DNA of 64,000 nt. Origin: Bacillota bacterium. GTDB lineage: Bacteria; Bacillota; Bacilli; Paenibacillales; Paenibacillaceae. Below the pieces are notes generated by a model. The model made no database searches and was not told the DNA's origin. It saw only the letters and a list, made by a program, of their open reading frames with translations. The stretch spans positions 1 to 64,000 of the forward strand of contig JAEWJS010000004.1 in assembly GCA_023386495.1 (NCBI GenBank). The letters run 5' to 3'. Positions 63,563-64,000 of this stretch are shown piece after piece. Every line of letters begins with the position of its first letter. Within the stretch, counting starts at the first letter, position 1. The position numbers and the translations under genes were made by a program.

Positions 63563-64000
63563 TCAGCTCTTGATAACGTACGGCAATGCCTTCAGCCGCT
63601 GCTCGTCCGGCGTGATGAACAGCGTCTTCTGGTGGTCGTAGATCACGAAGCCGGGCTTGGCGCCGCTCGGCTTGCGCACGTGGCGCACGAGCGTGTAGTC
63701 GACCGGCACCATGCTCGAAGCGCGTGCCTGGCTATAGTGCGCGGCCAGCATCGCGGCTTCCTCGAGCGTCGGATCGCCGAAGTCCGCGCCGCGGATGACG
63801 ACATGGGAACCCGGGATGTCCTTCGTATGCAGCCAGGTGTCGCTCGGCGAGGCCAGCCGATTCGTTAAGTACTCGTTCTGGGTGTTGTTCTTGCCGACGT
63901 AGATCAGCGCATTCTCCGATGAAGTGTAGCACAAGAGGGCAGGCTTGGCGTTCTTTTTCTTCTTCGGCCCCCGCCGTCCCCGTGCGCGCATATACCCTTG
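63563..64000 (-). CDS. rqcH: RqcH (NFACT family) C-terminal part, cut by the window
   Basis: The last 145 codons of a longer gene whose reading frame stays open to the window edge (codons for Gln-Gly-Tyr precede the first internal Met). The Lys-rich linker GPKKKKNAKP leads into the NFACT-R domain: IYVGKNNTQNEYLT, TWLHTKDIPGSHVVIRG and LAAHYSQARASSMVPVDYT. RqcH binds 60S-type stalled complexes and adds alanine tails in bacterial ribosome quality control. It was once annotated as fibronectin-binding protein A. Confidence 0.92.
   Translation of the reverse strand, partial: QGYMRARGRRGPKKKKNAKPALLCYTSSENALIYVGKNNTQNEYLTNRLASPSDTWLHTKDIPGSHVVIRGADFGDPTLEEAAMLAAHYSQARASSMVPVDYTLVRHVRKPSGAKPGFVIYDHQKTLFITPDEQRLKALPYVIKS

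Overview
The window looks like chromosome of a GC-rich, low-motility-of-evidence-for-plasmid, endospore-former-type Firmicute, most likely Paenibacillaceae (Paenibacillus or Cohnella-like). This rests on gene content and signals: Bacillus-type small families (YlaN, YugN, DUF1292, DUF1054, DUF3055, DUF1885, YlbF and YlbG), AcuA/AcuC facing AcsA, GndA, CcpA, RqcH, a tyrosine T-box, strong AGGAGG ribosome binding sites and many intrinsic terminators. No plasmid, phage, insertion sequence or CRISPR signature was seen.

Layout. 1-180: two tRNAs. 506-2213: a compact agr-like quorum-sensing cluster with a sensor-like membrane protein lacking a kinase, AgrB, a 43-residue AgrD and a LytTR protein lacking a receiver. 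2303-9421: uracil-DNA glycosylase, cell-surface proteins (SLH and two stalk-domain proteins), tRNA-Val, and many small conserved or unknown proteins. 9523-13576: an Orn/Lys/Arg decarboxylase and two MFS transporters. 14376-19666: a DesK/NarL-type two-component system divergent from an ABC-2 transporter, with dyad symmetry between them. 20831-23936: gluconokinase and 6-phosphogluconate dehydrogenase. 24450-27542: shikimate kinase, two fluoride channel subunits, EPSP synthase and a CoA-binding protein. 27644-32274: a repeat-rich protein, then PTS EIICBA and enzyme I. 34128-39813: CcpA, MTA/SAH nucleosidase, AcuC-AcuA and the divergent AcsA. 40053-45564: PBP1A-like synthase, T-box plus TyrRS, and rpsD with its leader. 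45973-55143: a diguanylate cyclase, M29 aminopeptidase, HPr-like protein, YlaN, Gls24-like protein, FtsW, YugN, M20 hydrolase and CBS protein. 55285-63081: nuclease lipoprotein, XPB-like helicase with its partner, YlbF-YlbG, LysR and a PHP phosphoesterase. The right edge cuts an rqcH-like gene.

Two things stand out. First, four copies of a 150-151 bp intergenic element lie at about 20.5, 28.5, 32.4 and 39.9 kb. Both its terminal arms and an internal hairpin change in compensatory fashion between copies, which points to selection for a folded RNA or DNA structure. Second, the agr cluster pairs a serine-type autoinducer precursor with a receptor and a regulator that both lack phosphorelay domains.

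Functionally the window links carbon catabolism (PTS, CcpA, gluconate and acetate use) with cell wall growth, RNA and translation quality control, and cell-cell signalling. All product names come from reading the sequence; no database search was run.
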